DNA from: Gamsiella multidivaricata
Lineage: Eukaryota; Mortierellomycota; Mortierellomycetes; Mortierellales; Mortierellaceae
NCBI RefSeq assembly: GCF_025024155.1
Contig: NW_026251719.1
Span: forward strand, 62,001-126,000
Length of the DNA stretch: 64,000 nucleotides
Direction of reading: 5' to 3'
Position 1 is the stretch's first letter; each line of letters begins with the position of its first letter. The notes under the pieces were generated by a model. It did not search any database. It had not been told where the DNA came from and saw only the letters and a list, made by a program, of their open reading frames with translations. The position numbers and the translations under genes are program-made. This document shows, piece by piece, positions 12,306-22,513 of this stretch.

Positions 12306-13250
12306 TTGATCGAACGTAAGCACACGGACGATAAAAATAAAAAATAAAAAAAATAAAAAAATAAAATGAGAGGGAAAGAGAGAGGTGGAGAGGTGGCGAA
12401 AAAGGAGTCAGTGTTCAAAAAGGACAAAAACAAAAAAGAGGGTGCACGGGACAAGTTGGATGGGACTAGTGCCGAGTGATTCGAGGGTAAGAATGAGACC
12501 GTTTACGGGATGAGCAACAAAGGGGGGAGGAGGGATTGGCTGTAAGCAGAACAAAGATGTGAGCTGTGAACTGCTTCTTTTTTCTTTTTTTTTCTGCCTT
12601 TGATGGCAAGATGTGAATGTGAGTGTGTAGATGAATGAAGAAAGAGAAGAGGAGGAAGGAGGTCTCGGGGCCGTTTTTTTGTTTGTCCCAGCAGGCAGGG
12701 GCAGGAGGGAGGAGGGGGTGAGTGGGACGAGAGGTGGGGGGGAGAAGGAAGGTTCAGAAAACGTGGTGGTGGAAAATGAGAGCACAAAAAAACACAACTG
12801 AGCACAACCACTAACAAAACAACAACAACAAAAAGGGATTCGACGGATCCTTTCTACTTTTAATACTCAATCGAGGGCAGGGGGTGCTGTGGTGCTTTTG
12901 GTGGCAAACAAGCAGCAGAAGAGGGAGGAGAAATGAAATGCGTGGGCGAATGGAAGAAAGCGAGAGGGAAGGAAGAAGAAGGAAATGCAGGGCAATGAAA
13001 TCGCCTTGGGTTGGGTCTGTACACTAGTCTCAGACCAATCTGTCTATTCAAACCAATACAGACCGATTCAAACGTACTCTAACCCAGCACTCTATGTATA
13101 TTGGCACATTGAGTTTGTGCGGCATGCACAAAGGGAAAGGTCTGATCCACCCAAGGGCTACCTCTGAGCGCTGCTCTTGCGCAGAGGGACCGAGCGCACC
13201 CCTACCCCCGTCCGTCTATTTACTGTACTTGTTTTTTTACGCTCTGTCAA
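12306..13250. other. Upstream region of the C2H2 gene
   Basis: Purine-rich on the plus strand, so pyrimidine-rich in the direction of the C2H2 gene; long minus-strand frames here are low-complexity (Ser/Pro/Leu) and fit a promoter and 5' leader. No independent gene seen. Confidence 0.5.
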
Positions 13251-14116
13251 CATGCAAGCCAAGCAGTGGGAACCAGCCTACCACATCCCCGCCCGCGTAG
13301 CCACCCCGATCGAATGCACGGCCACTCGGACCCATTCCCAAAATTAGAGGGCGGGTAGTCAGCCTGCTTGGTCCGTTCTCTCTGGTTCTTGTTGAGAAAT
13401 CCATGCAGTCGGCTCAATCTCCACTGTCCCCAATCAACTGTCGTCCATAAGATCCGGTATCTCACTGATTATTCTTAAAACAATTTTCTATTGTCAGCCA
13501 AGAACCCTGCAGTCGATGTTCCTGAAACCAAGGAATACTTTCGCTCAGACTATTGGGTATGTTCCACGTCCAAAGAACCCTAAGCACTTGTACTACCGCA
13601 AGATTTATCTCCGTCAGCACTTACATCATTTGTCACTCGGCCTCTGTCATTTGTGCACTCACAATGTCCACTCACCGTGGATGCAGACACGGACGTACAA
13701 AGCAGGTCTATGGTCTCCAGAAGAGAACACTGTCATAGAACAGTGATATGGAGAACGGTCGCACACCGCAAATCAGACATGACTGTACATTCATCCTTAC
13801 CCAGATCCCTCCGTTACCTATGCATCGCTGCTGTCTTTTTTTATTTTCCATTGTTTTTTTCGAATAAACGATACCACATGTCGATGGCGAATGGAATTGC
13901 ACGTATTGTCAAGGGTACATAGGAGGAAAGATGTATCCGAAAACCACATCGCCAAAGACGGTTCCTCTCCTCGCAAAAGACTGGGAGAAAAGGGAGCGCC
14001 TGCAGGAGAGGAATAACTTTCGATCCATGTGCGATGATGGGTCGGCATTATTCGTAGTTGCCCCTCAATCTCTTGCTGTGGGTTTTTTTTTTATAGACGA
14101 ACGAACCACCTTGTGA
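13251..14116 (+). other. Scattered coding-like fragments, possible gene relic
   Basis: Several plus-strand pieces read like protein but do not join cleanly: MQAKQWEPAYHIPARVA from 13251, a piece reading EIHAVGSISTVPNQLSS before 13453, an exon-like piece after a TTGTCAG site at about 13498 (KNPAVDVPETKEYFRSDYW, ending at a GTATGT donor), YVPRPKNPKHLYYRKIYL in another frame, and MYPKTTSPKTVPLLAKDW from 13931. Frame changes between pieces suggest a decayed gene or an intron-rich gene I could not resolve. No family recognised. Confidence 0.25.
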
Positions 14117-15009
14117 ACGATTAATCGCTACGGCTACAACGACCACAAGAACCCACGGCCCCCTTCTTGACCGTGCCATTAAGCTCGGTCCTGCAACTTA
14201 CAATTGTGTACCTGCATGTTGGTCCAACAGTATGGCCGTGGGTCGGGCAAGAAAAAACGTGGAGTGAACGTTGCCCTTTTGTTGTTCAATGTTGTTCAGT
14301 GCTATTGTTCTGACGCCGGCCAAAATTACTCCGTTGGATTAAGTGAAATAGATGGAAAACGGAGATTAAGCCATGGGTAGGGGCGGGACCACCTTTTAGT
14401 TGGCCCATAACTTTAGCCTTTAGCACGTTGGTTGCCATAAAAGCCTTTTCTTTGACTTTACAGTTTATTATCTACGGATAAAACATAAATAAGGGTTCAC
14501 GAAAGTAACAGCTCGAGCCCACACGGCCTTCTTGAGAGCACACGGCGACATGTCTCTCCTCTCCGTGGGACAGAGCAACATGGGCTAAGGCCCTCAGAAC
14601 AGACCAAATCCTTGGTTATTGATTTCAAAATGAGCTGTGATAGTCTACTGTCATGGCGTGGTGGTGTGGGTGAACACATGTTGACAAAAGAAAGAAAATG
14701 CGGGGTAAAACTTACGACGCGCGATCCACTTCTTATTGAGGACGCGGCAAACTAATCTAGATGGTGTGTGCTTTTTTTTTTTATCGCACCAAGCCTGTAC
14801 CTGAATTACTGCCGCATGTTCACTTTAAAGAGCGAACGGCAAACAAGCTTCTGATCATCGTTTTCCTCTCTTTACTCTCCAGCCATTCGTCCATCCACAG
14901 GCTTTCGCCCACTACTATATCCTCCTCGTTCATACGCCCCTCCTCCAAATGGACAGGCACAAGGTTATAACGCATACTTCGTATTGGCTGCATAGCTGAT
15001 GAATAGGAT

Positions 15010-15065
15010 CTTTTTGTTGTTGTTGTTGCTGTTGTTGTTGTTGTTGGTGGTGTTGGTGTTGTTGT

Positions 15066-15099
<34 letters not shown>
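15010..15099. repeat. GTT repeats followed by (TG)15 microsatellite
   Basis: Interrupted GTT/GCT/GGT triplets from about 15010 to 15069 lead directly into an uninterrupted TG run at 15070-15099. Confidence 0.9.
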
Positions 15100-15100
<1 letters not shown>

Positions 15101-15733
15101 AACCGATACTAAATATTTCTCCCGGAAAACAAAAACGCAAGGCGAGTGAGCGCAGACCAGCGCCCGCATGCGCCCATAGGCCTTCATTAAAAGTGTTCCG
15201 TGTTGCACGCTCCCTTGTCCGAAACTTTGGCAGCTGACCTTTGGCGCAAGTTCTCTTTTTGAGCCCTGCGGCCGGTCGTGGAAGTGAACAAAGTATTATT
15301 TTTTATTTTTTATTTTATTTTTTATTAATCCATGGACAGGACAACAAGAGCAGCGAAGAAGACATAATAGTCGTTGCACGAGAAGAATGAAAGGAAGACA
15401 AGCATCTTCTCTCGTGAGAGGCTCAGTGGGAGGGATGGGAACGCGTTTAGCTTTGTCAAACCCGGACCGAGCATGAGAGCAAAGATGAAGGAAGGGCTGG
15501 TGTTTTGTTTTAGTCGTTGTTATCTGCATATGAGGTATCTATCCCTGTCCTTGATAGTAGTCTAGTTAGCTATCACCTTGTTTACGCTCACTCTCCATCC
15601 CCCTCTCTTTATCTCTATAGCATCGTGGCACAAAATCGACAGCATTAAACGTCGTACACACACATCCTTCTATCCTCCCTCACAATATAATCCTCCGCTC
15701 CTCTCAAACCTCCCCTCCTCAGTTTGTGTGGGG

Positions 15734-15801
15734 TATGATCGTACCCCCCATATGATCGTACCCCCCATATGATCGTGCCCCCCATATGATCGTGCCCCCC
15801 A
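15734..15801. repeat. 17-bp tandem repeat, four copies
   Basis: Units of TATGATCGTRCCCCCCA start at 15734, 15751, 15768 and 15785. The first two carry A and the last two G at the tenth base; otherwise they are identical. Each unit joins a near-palindromic ATGATCGT core to a C6 run. Confidence 0.95.
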
Positions 15802-17629
15802 ATTCATTTAAAACCTTACTTTTGTGCCCACCAGGTTCTTGCACTTAAAGGATTGCCCTCGATTGTGTGCTGTGAACGTACATACTTAAAAAAAAAGGCG
15901 AGGGCAAATTTACTGGGTTACTAGGCGACAGTTGTGGTGCACAATGACATCACATTCCAGCGCTAAGCTCGAGCGAGCTCCTCAAGGCTAAGACCTAGAA
16001 AATTGAACATCCGCGTGAGTTGGGATGGTAGGCTATAAGTAGTCTAGTATTTTTACTATTGACGAGCAAAAAGGAAAAAGTAGATGATGAGTCAAGCACC
16101 TCAGAAAAGAGATTGCCATGATTTCTGTGTACGTTCTTGAGAGTACCAGGACTGTGGGTCCAGTTGCTATGTTGCACACAAACTAACGAACCCAGTTCTC
16201 GAGCGATGACGGATGGTGTAGGGGAACCCAGATGGGGTTCCTTGGGTGCACGAATCCAGGTCCCTGCACCAGAATCCATTAGACTGTTCCGATTGACGAG
16301 CGTCATGTAAATCAACGGCCTTCGCATTCACGTTGTTGTGTGCTACATTTGCCTCTTCTCCGAGGAAAAATATTGGGTAGCTGCTTTTCTTGAGTGTATT
16401 CTATGTATATGTGCTCCCTTTCGCGCGTCCGCATGTGCATGTGTTGCCTATATTTGAAAGAACGTACTGCGGAGAGCAGATGGAGGCAAGTATCCTGCCT
16501 TGGCTTTTCATTGAGCATCGCTTTAGCTGCATTCGTGCTCGAACCCAATTTTTTTGAGCGCGAACAGATCACACATCGTACGATACTCGCATGGAAAGAG
16601 GGAGTGAGAGAGAGAGAGGAAAAATAAGAAGCCGTTGCTTAGTTGGGGGACGTGTGCTTGCAAGAAGAATTTCCCTTTTCCTTTTCCTTGCCCGGGCCCC
16701 TCCCCCCTTATTCCTCTCTCCCCCGCATGTCGCTTCGCCCTTCCCCGCCGTTAGACCTTACGCCCTCCAAGTTGCGAGCGGTGGACCCATCGTCTATAGA
16801 AAATTCTCGATTTGCAAGCTGTGGGGGCGATTTTACAGCATTCTCACTCGCTTTGTGCCAATTGTCATGTCATCACCAAGAACACGCGTCATACCATTAG
16901 TCTAACCCTACAGGCCTAGTCCCAACCAAACCTGGCACTCACTCCAATGATCATCCTCTTCAGACGAACTTAGTGTGAACACAGACAATCACCTAAACTC
17001 GAACTAACTAACCCCCCCATCCCTTGTTTATCCCGCCCAATGATCAAATAGACAAAAGGTCTTCCGGTTGGGGGGAAACGCATAGGTTAGTTCCGAATCT
17101 AAAATGCCGTCTAGCGGCACTGCTCCCACGGCCATGAACATATCACATCTCCGCGCGTGTCTGTCGGGCCGTTAGGACAATAAACTACCAAACACAAATC
17201 GACCAAGGGCGCATGCGCGTGTCCGGTTATATTACATCCGTACCCACCATTCACGCCCGCAGTGTTATTTTCTCGGATGTATCAATTTGTTTATCCCACC
17301 CTCTTCCTTTTCCTTTTCTCAAACCAAAGATCATGTAGAAATGGCTCGTGTATGGTACCTTTATAACGTGTGTATGTTTTTAAAGAAACGCGTGGTAACT
17401 ATGGCTCCGTGCGCTGCTCCTCGCGACGTGTAATCTTGACTGGCCATAATCTATTCAAACAGTTTCATTTGTTTTTTTTTTTATTCTTGCAGTTAGAGGA
17501 TGCATCAGCCTGGCCTTTGTAGTCTACTTCGGTACCAATTGCCACGCGAGAAAAATGAAAGGGGGGAGGAAGGACCAAGCGCAGCACGTATTTTCTTTTA
17601 TTTTTTCAGGGGCGGGAAAGTTTGTACAT

Positions 17630-17634
<5 letters not shown>

Positions 17635-17670
<36 letters not shown>
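17635..17670. repeat. 36-base T run
   Basis: Uninterrupted T from 17635 to 17670, about 250 bp downstream of the stop codon of the minus-strand coiled-coil gene, where it reads as poly-A upstream of nothing obvious. Confidence 0.9.
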
Positions 17671-17674
<4 letters not shown>

Positions 17675-17913
17675 GCGCGTGTCTGTGTCCATGAATGATG
17701 GATGTTGTCTATGCATGCATGGACGCACGAGCGCTCAAATTTGGCTTGCTTTATTTTGCATCACATTCAAGTCAGAGGAGCAAATGAGGAGAAAGGATTG
17801 AGGCGTACGATGAGCACTCGGTCGGCGTTTCTGTTTATTGGATCTTCATCGCCAAAACAAGCTGAAGGTTAGGACATTTCTTGTCTCCCCGGTTTCTTTA
17901 CCTCCTATTGAGA

Positions 17914-19968
17914 TCAGATCTCGATCAGCGTGCCCATGCAGCAACTGCACCTCTGGACATCATACTCGACCTGATCCACGATCCGAGGTATCCGATGCTG
18001 AGGGTACTCCCGCTCCTGGGTATAATGCTTCAACGACTTGCTCTGCGCTGCCGGACTCGCAGAAGAACTCAACAACGGTGACGGCGTAGAAGCTGATGAC
18101 GAAGATCCAGACGACTCTGCCTGCTGTAGTACCTGTTGCTGCGTCTCATGCGGCAGTCGCAACCGATCCAGGTATTTCAATTTTCCACGACTTGAGATAT
18201 TCACATTGGGACTATCACGCTTCGGTTCCAGTGACGCCAGAGCCCCCTGAATCTGCAAATCTTTCGCCTGCCTGTTCTTCTCGGTTGCCTCATCGACCTG
18301 TGCACACTGCTCCACCACCGTGTTTGATGACAACAGGCCCTTACTAGATTCGGTTCCTGTTACTGGTATTGTTGTTGAAGTATAATTTTTTTGCGGCTGT
18401 TGTTGCTGTTGCTGTTGCTGTTGCTGTTGTTGTGGTGTGTCATGACCAAGGGCTTTGCGTTGCGGGCCCCTGCGTCTCTCTCGTTGCTGCTGTTGAAACC
18501 CATGTTGCCGCTGCATCAGATCAAGTTGCAGCTCCAGCGTAATCTTTTCCTGCCGCAAATTGTCGTGTCCTCGTTGAAGCACCGTTATCTGGTCCATCAA
18601 TAATTCACACTTTCGTTGCTCCAGCGTTTGAGGCGCCTCTTTGGGCAACGCATTCATAGTGAACCGACGCGTTGGCTTGGACCGGCGGGAATGAGAACTG
18701 GCTGCAACCGAGGACAAGATCGATGCTAGGGCACCGTCGCCAAGAACGAGTCCTCCGTGGGAAGATAAAGCCGATGTCGAATGCGATGATGCACCACCAG
18801 TCACAGAAGAATGGGTCGAGGGCGAATACAATGCTGAAGAGGCCGAAGAAGGGCGGTGAACAAGTGCCTGCGCCTGTTCCTGTCCCTGCGAATCCGGATG
18901 CTCGATCGCCAACTGCTGTTTCTGCCCCATCTGCATCTGCGCCTGTGCTTGCTGCTGAAGAAACGCGAGCTGTCTTTGGACCTGGACATGCTTATGCCCC
19001 ATCGCCAGCACCAGATCCTGTAGCCTCTCGACCTCATCCCTGTACCTTGCCACCACCCTCTCCAGTTCCAGCGCAGCCTGTCCAGCCCGGTACCGTTCCC
19101 GACCCAGCGTGTCCGACAACTTTGCCCTCTCATCCAAGATTTCCACAATTCTAGCGCGCAGCTCCCGTAGTTGTTCGATCAGATGGCGGTTCTCGTCCTG
19201 TAACTGATCCGTCTTATCGTTCGAAGTCCTAAGCCGTCTCAGAAACTTTGCATTGTCCGCATGGCAATCGACCATTTCCAGCGACAGCGAGTCCCGTTCC
19301 ATGACAGCCTCCTTAAGATCGCGGGCCTGGTGTTGGACTTGTGTCTTCAATTCTTGAATCTCCTTGTGTTTTTCTTCCAAAAGTGTCCTGGACTGAGTCG
19401 CTTCGGCTTGTACCTTCGATAGCCGGATCAAGGTCATCTCGTGCTGCTGTTTCAATGTCCGTAATGACTGCTCCGTATTGTGCGATTTTTGCTGCGCCTG
19501 CGAAAGACGTTTCTCCCGAACGGTTAAGTGTTGTTCCGATCGCTGGAATCGGTTTCGTAACTCAGACAGCTCAGATTCGAGTGCTTCGCAGCGTTCCTGG
19601 AGAGGCGAATTCGACACGGAAAAAGACCCCGGTGACGGCGGATAGGTAGACGTGAGTGGAGGTGAAAAAAATGCAGACTGACGGTGGCTCTGTCGGCTAC
19701 CGTCGTTGGAGACACCCTTCATGGTAGAAGTAAAGGCCGAACCAATGGCATTGCCACTGACGGTAGCGAAAGAAGAGGGACTCTGAGGGTGATCGATGTG
19801 TTCTGTTTCTGTCAAGGCACTGTCGTTGCTTGTCCATAGGCTACGTGGTAGTTGCGCACTGCTCGATGAGGCAGTTGTCGTGGCAGTGCTGGTGGCGGTC
19901 TTTTTCAGCAAGGACATGGCGTTGTGGTGGTTACTGTCTTGCGATGCGTCCGATAGCTTGAGTGCCAT
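17914..19968 (-). CDS. Coiled-coil protein with polyQ tract, 684 aa
   Basis: A single open frame from ATG 19968-19966 to a stop at 17914. Residues 1-125 are Ser/Thr/Ala-rich and disordered. About 125-335 is a long coiled coil (heptad-like Leu/Glu/Arg stretches such as LQERCEALESELSELRNRF and LELERVVARYRDEVERLQ). A Gln-rich segment follows, then a Ser-rich linker, a basic patch (HSRRSKPTRRFTMNA), a second short coiled coil (LEQRKCELLMDQITVLQ), a polyQ run near residues 513-524 and a disordered tail. The last 15 residues, EYDVQRCSCCMGTLIEI-like, carry a C-x-C-C cluster. A scaffold or cytoskeleton-associated role is plausible from shape alone; no family was recognised. The gene points the same way as PEX7 upstream and has its own 5' region. 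Confidence 0.75.
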   Translation of the reverse strand: MALKLSDASQDSNHHNAMSLLKKTATSTATTTASSSSAQLPRSLWTSNDSALTETEHIDHPQSPSSFATVSGNAIGSAFTSTMKGVSNDGSRQSHRQSAFFSPPLTSTYPPSPGSFSVSNSPLQERCEALESELSELRNRFQRSEQHLTVREKRLSQAQQKSHNTEQSLRTLKQQHEMTLIRLSKVQAEATQSRTLLEEKHKEIQELKTQVQHQARDLKEAVMERDSLSLEMVDCHADNAKFLRRLRTSNDKTDQLQDENRHLIEQLRELRARIVEILDERAKLSDTLGRERYRAGQAALELERVVARYRDEVERLQDLVLAMGHKHVQVQRQLAFLQQQAQAQMQMGQKQQLAIEHPDSQGQEQAQALVHRPSSASSALYSPSTHSSVTGGASSHSTSALSSHGGLVLGDGALASILSSVAASSHSRRSKPTRRFTMNALPKEAPQTLEQRKCELLMDQITVLQRGHDNLRQEKITLELQLDLMQRQHGFQQQQRERRRGPQRKALGHDTPQQQQQQQQQQQQPQKNYTSTTIPVTGTESSKGLLSSNTVVEQCAQVDEATEKNRQAKDLQIQGALASLEPKRDSPNVNISSRGKLKYLDRLRLPHETQQQVLQQAESSGSSSSASTPSPLLSSSASPAAQSKSLKHYTQEREYPQHRIPRIVDQVEYDVQRCSCCMGTLIEI

Positions 19969-20445
19969 GGCTGAAGTGTACTAACTGTGCAGTGCAGTGA
20001 GATTTATTCCTGTTCCTGAGACCCCTTCAACACCTCCGCCTGCAGCCTGGGCAATACAAAACAGTGATGAAAAAAGAATGAACTAAGGAATGTGGATGAC
20101 AGCAGGAATGCGAATGAGGACAAGGTTGGAATGCAGAAAGAGAAGAAGAAGAAGAAGAAGAAGAGAGAGAGAGAGAGAGAAGGGTACACAAGTCGGACAA
20201 ACCTTTTACGCCCACCATAGTGTCTGCACTGGTCCACTTCCCATGAGTCTGCCCCACATGCGTCTGCTCCACATGCATCTGCTCAACTGCATATTCATTC
20301 GACATTTGACGTGCTGCCATACAATTTGAAGCATATGACATTCATGACAAGTAGCGGATATACGCGCAAAAACATAGTTCTTTAATAAAGTGTGCCTACA
20401 AAGAATGGCCTTGTCCTTGCCCCATTCAATGTCTCCTCATCTCCT
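19969..20445. other. Intergenic region between coiled-coil gene and PEX7
   Basis: Contains an (AAG)n/(AG)n purine tract at about 20138-20181, pyrimidine-rich when read toward the coiled-coil gene, so probably its promoter; the remainder is the PEX7 3' region. Confidence 0.5.
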
Positions 20446-22116
20446 TCACATCAGACACCTCGGTGTAAAAACATGTACGCTCTCATCCCACGCACAAGTG
20501 GCCACCTCCCGATCCCGATACAGATTAAAGTCGACTCCGAGCACAAACTCCGTGTGCGCATCATGGATCTCAATCATATCCCCTGTTGTAATATCCCACA
20601 TCCGCATCGTCATATCGTACGAAGTTGATGCTACTAGCGATCCCGAATGCGGCGAACACTTCACCTTCCTCACCGCATACTCGTGTCCCCTCAGACAATT
20701 CAGTTCCCGATCCGGACGACGCAAATCCCACACCTTGATCGTATGATCGACCGATCCTGTTACAACCGTATGATCCTGGTACTTATTCCAGTCCAGCGTC
20801 AATACCTCATTTCCATGAGCGAGGATTGTCTGGATCGGTGCCGGTGAATTCGCATCCCACAACTTTACGGTGTGATCTCCTGAACAAGATGCGAAGAGAC
20901 TAGGGGAGTGAGGAGACCACATTGCAGAGTACACGCAGTGAGAGTGTCCCTTGAACGTCTGTAATGACCGAGGACTATTTTGATTCCACTATGAGAGAAA
21001 GGGCCACAAGGAGGAGGAGGAGATTAGGTTAAGTTGAGTATTCCTTGGAGCATAAGCTTGATACGATCGAGCAATCGACTCATCTTTCTTTACCAGCTTG
21101 ATAGTATTATCCCATGATGCACTCAAAAACGTATCCTTGCTGACCAAGTTCCAGTTAACCGAAAACACCTCCCTCTGATGCTCATGCCAGTTTTGAATAG
21201 GAAAATCCTATAGAGAGACAAAGAAATAGTAGCAAAGGTCAATCAATGACTGGTTTCCTGGCCATAGGAAGGCAGCTAAAATATCGGTCCTGTCCATCAT
21301 CTGTTGCAATGAAGAAGAAAAACAACAACAGCGACCTACAGCCAATGTCGTATCCCAGAGCTTTATGGATCCGTCGCCGCTAGCAGTGATCAACTGGTTC
21401 TCGTTCACTTCGCTCCAGCACACATCAAACAGTCCATCCTGAGTATCGAACCTATATATACCAGAATATAAAAAAAAAACACGCACAACGCAGAGCGGAA
21501 GACAAAAGACAAAGCCCGTTAGTTGCCATTCCAGACATACATTCGAGTGAACTCCTGCTTCAATCGGGGCGCCGTGAGTTGTGTGCGTGAGAGTTATGTC
21601 TTCGGTCTGCCTGATCAATGGACTGAACAAATTTTCACTTTGACCGGAATTTAATTCCCCTGAGCCGATCAGTACCCGCCGATACCCACCCAGATCACGC
21701 ATACACGCACACCGTCCTCCCTCCTCCCCTCATCCAAAGAGCACAGCCAGACCAGGAAAGCAAATGGAGAAAAACGAAAGGAGGATCTCCAAACACTTAC
21801 ACTCGCTCGACGTCGATGGCTCCTGCTGTCGGTCCTGCTCCAGCTCTAAGGATATGTAATCTTCCGTTGCCGACCAGTCCAAAATTGGCAGCCGATGCCA
21901 CCGCCAGCTTCTCTTCAAAAAACGGGCTCCATTGCACCTGGTAGTCAGCAACACGCAATTGAAACAATAAAGTAGATGGCAGAATAGCAGCAGCGAAGGT
22001 CAGCGAAAGGAAGCGAAGGGAAGCGAGAGAAGCGTTGTCCGCTTCGAACAAAGTAACCGAAAAAAGGTTCGTACAGCGTATCCGTTGTAGCCGGTGGTGC
22101 GATGCTTTGCGAACAT
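20446..22116 (-). CDS. PEX7: Peroxin 7, WD40 receptor for PTS2 proteins, 315 aa
   Basis: Five exons: 22116-22075, 21937-21801, 21451-21340, 21207-21094, 20988-20446; phases 0,2,0,0 close exactly and give 315 residues (human PEX7 has 323). Exon 1 encodes only MFAKHRTTGYNGYA, matching the short GYNGYA/GYAVxFSP start typical of the family. Then come VQWSPFFEEKLAVASA and NFGLVGNGRLHIL, followed by six WD40 repeats with clear blades: GLFDVCWSE, DGSIKLWDT, REVFSVNWN, WDNTIKLW, SCSGDHTVKLWD, GSVDHTIKVWDLR, TSYDMTMRMWD and a final CAWDESVHVF. PEX7 binds N-terminal PTS2 signals in the cytosol and, with a co-receptor, carries cargo to the peroxisome. A likely cargo, an acyl-CoA oxidase with a PTS2, is encoded at 46270-48920. 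Confidence 0.95.
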
Positions 22117-22513
22117 GAGGAATGTATGTGCTGCAAGTCTTGTTACTGAGAACGAATTCGAATGTCACTCCTGAGGAAAAAAAGAACGGGTCGTCAAAGC
22201 TGTCCGCGGGTTGCAATCGTGCTGTGAGAGAAGATGCTGCCGTTGCAAGGGAAAGAAGGTGAAGGGTGAGGGAGAGGCGGGGAGAGGACTCATACTGCAA
22301 TTAGAATAACATGTGGGTCTCGGCACGTGAGTTGACCCTGCTTCCTTTGAAGCTTGGACAAGCACCATGCCCAACGAGAAAAATATACACAACAGCTTGA
22401 TTTATTTACATGAGTGAGGTTCCGCTGGCACTCCGTCTGTGCCTGTTTGCTCATTTACGACAATATCCGCAGCAACAAACGAATGTCGATCTAGTAATTC
22501 TCCAATTCTGTTT
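22117..22513. other. PEX7 promoter and ClpX 3' region
   Basis: About 400 bp between the ClpX stop and the PEX7 start, both genes on the minus strand. GAAGCGAAGG-like repeats lie inside the first PEX7 intron rather than here. No further gene seen. Confidence 0.5.

Larger units (their letters stand above)
14117..17913. other. Long gene-poor stretch
   Basis: No convincing gene. It holds GTT and GT microsatellites, an exact 17-bp tandem repeat and a 36-T run (listed separately). A 110-residue minus frame at 15995-16327 has reasonable composition but no splice support or recognisable motif. Confidence 0.5.

Noticed and set aside
11861..12309. Plus-strand frames of about 130 codons with poly-Cys or poly-Leu
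   Set aside because: They are translations of the Ser/Asn and Asp/Glu repeats of the C2H2 gene in the wrong strand.
12408..12817. Minus-strand Ser/Pro/Leu-rich frames upstream of the C2H2 gene
   Set aside because: Low complexity from a pyrimidine-rich leader, and not in phase with the first coding exon.
16530..16560. tRNA B-box-like GGGTTCGAGC on the minus strand
   Set aside because: The flanking bases do not form a T stem and no A box or acceptor stem is present.
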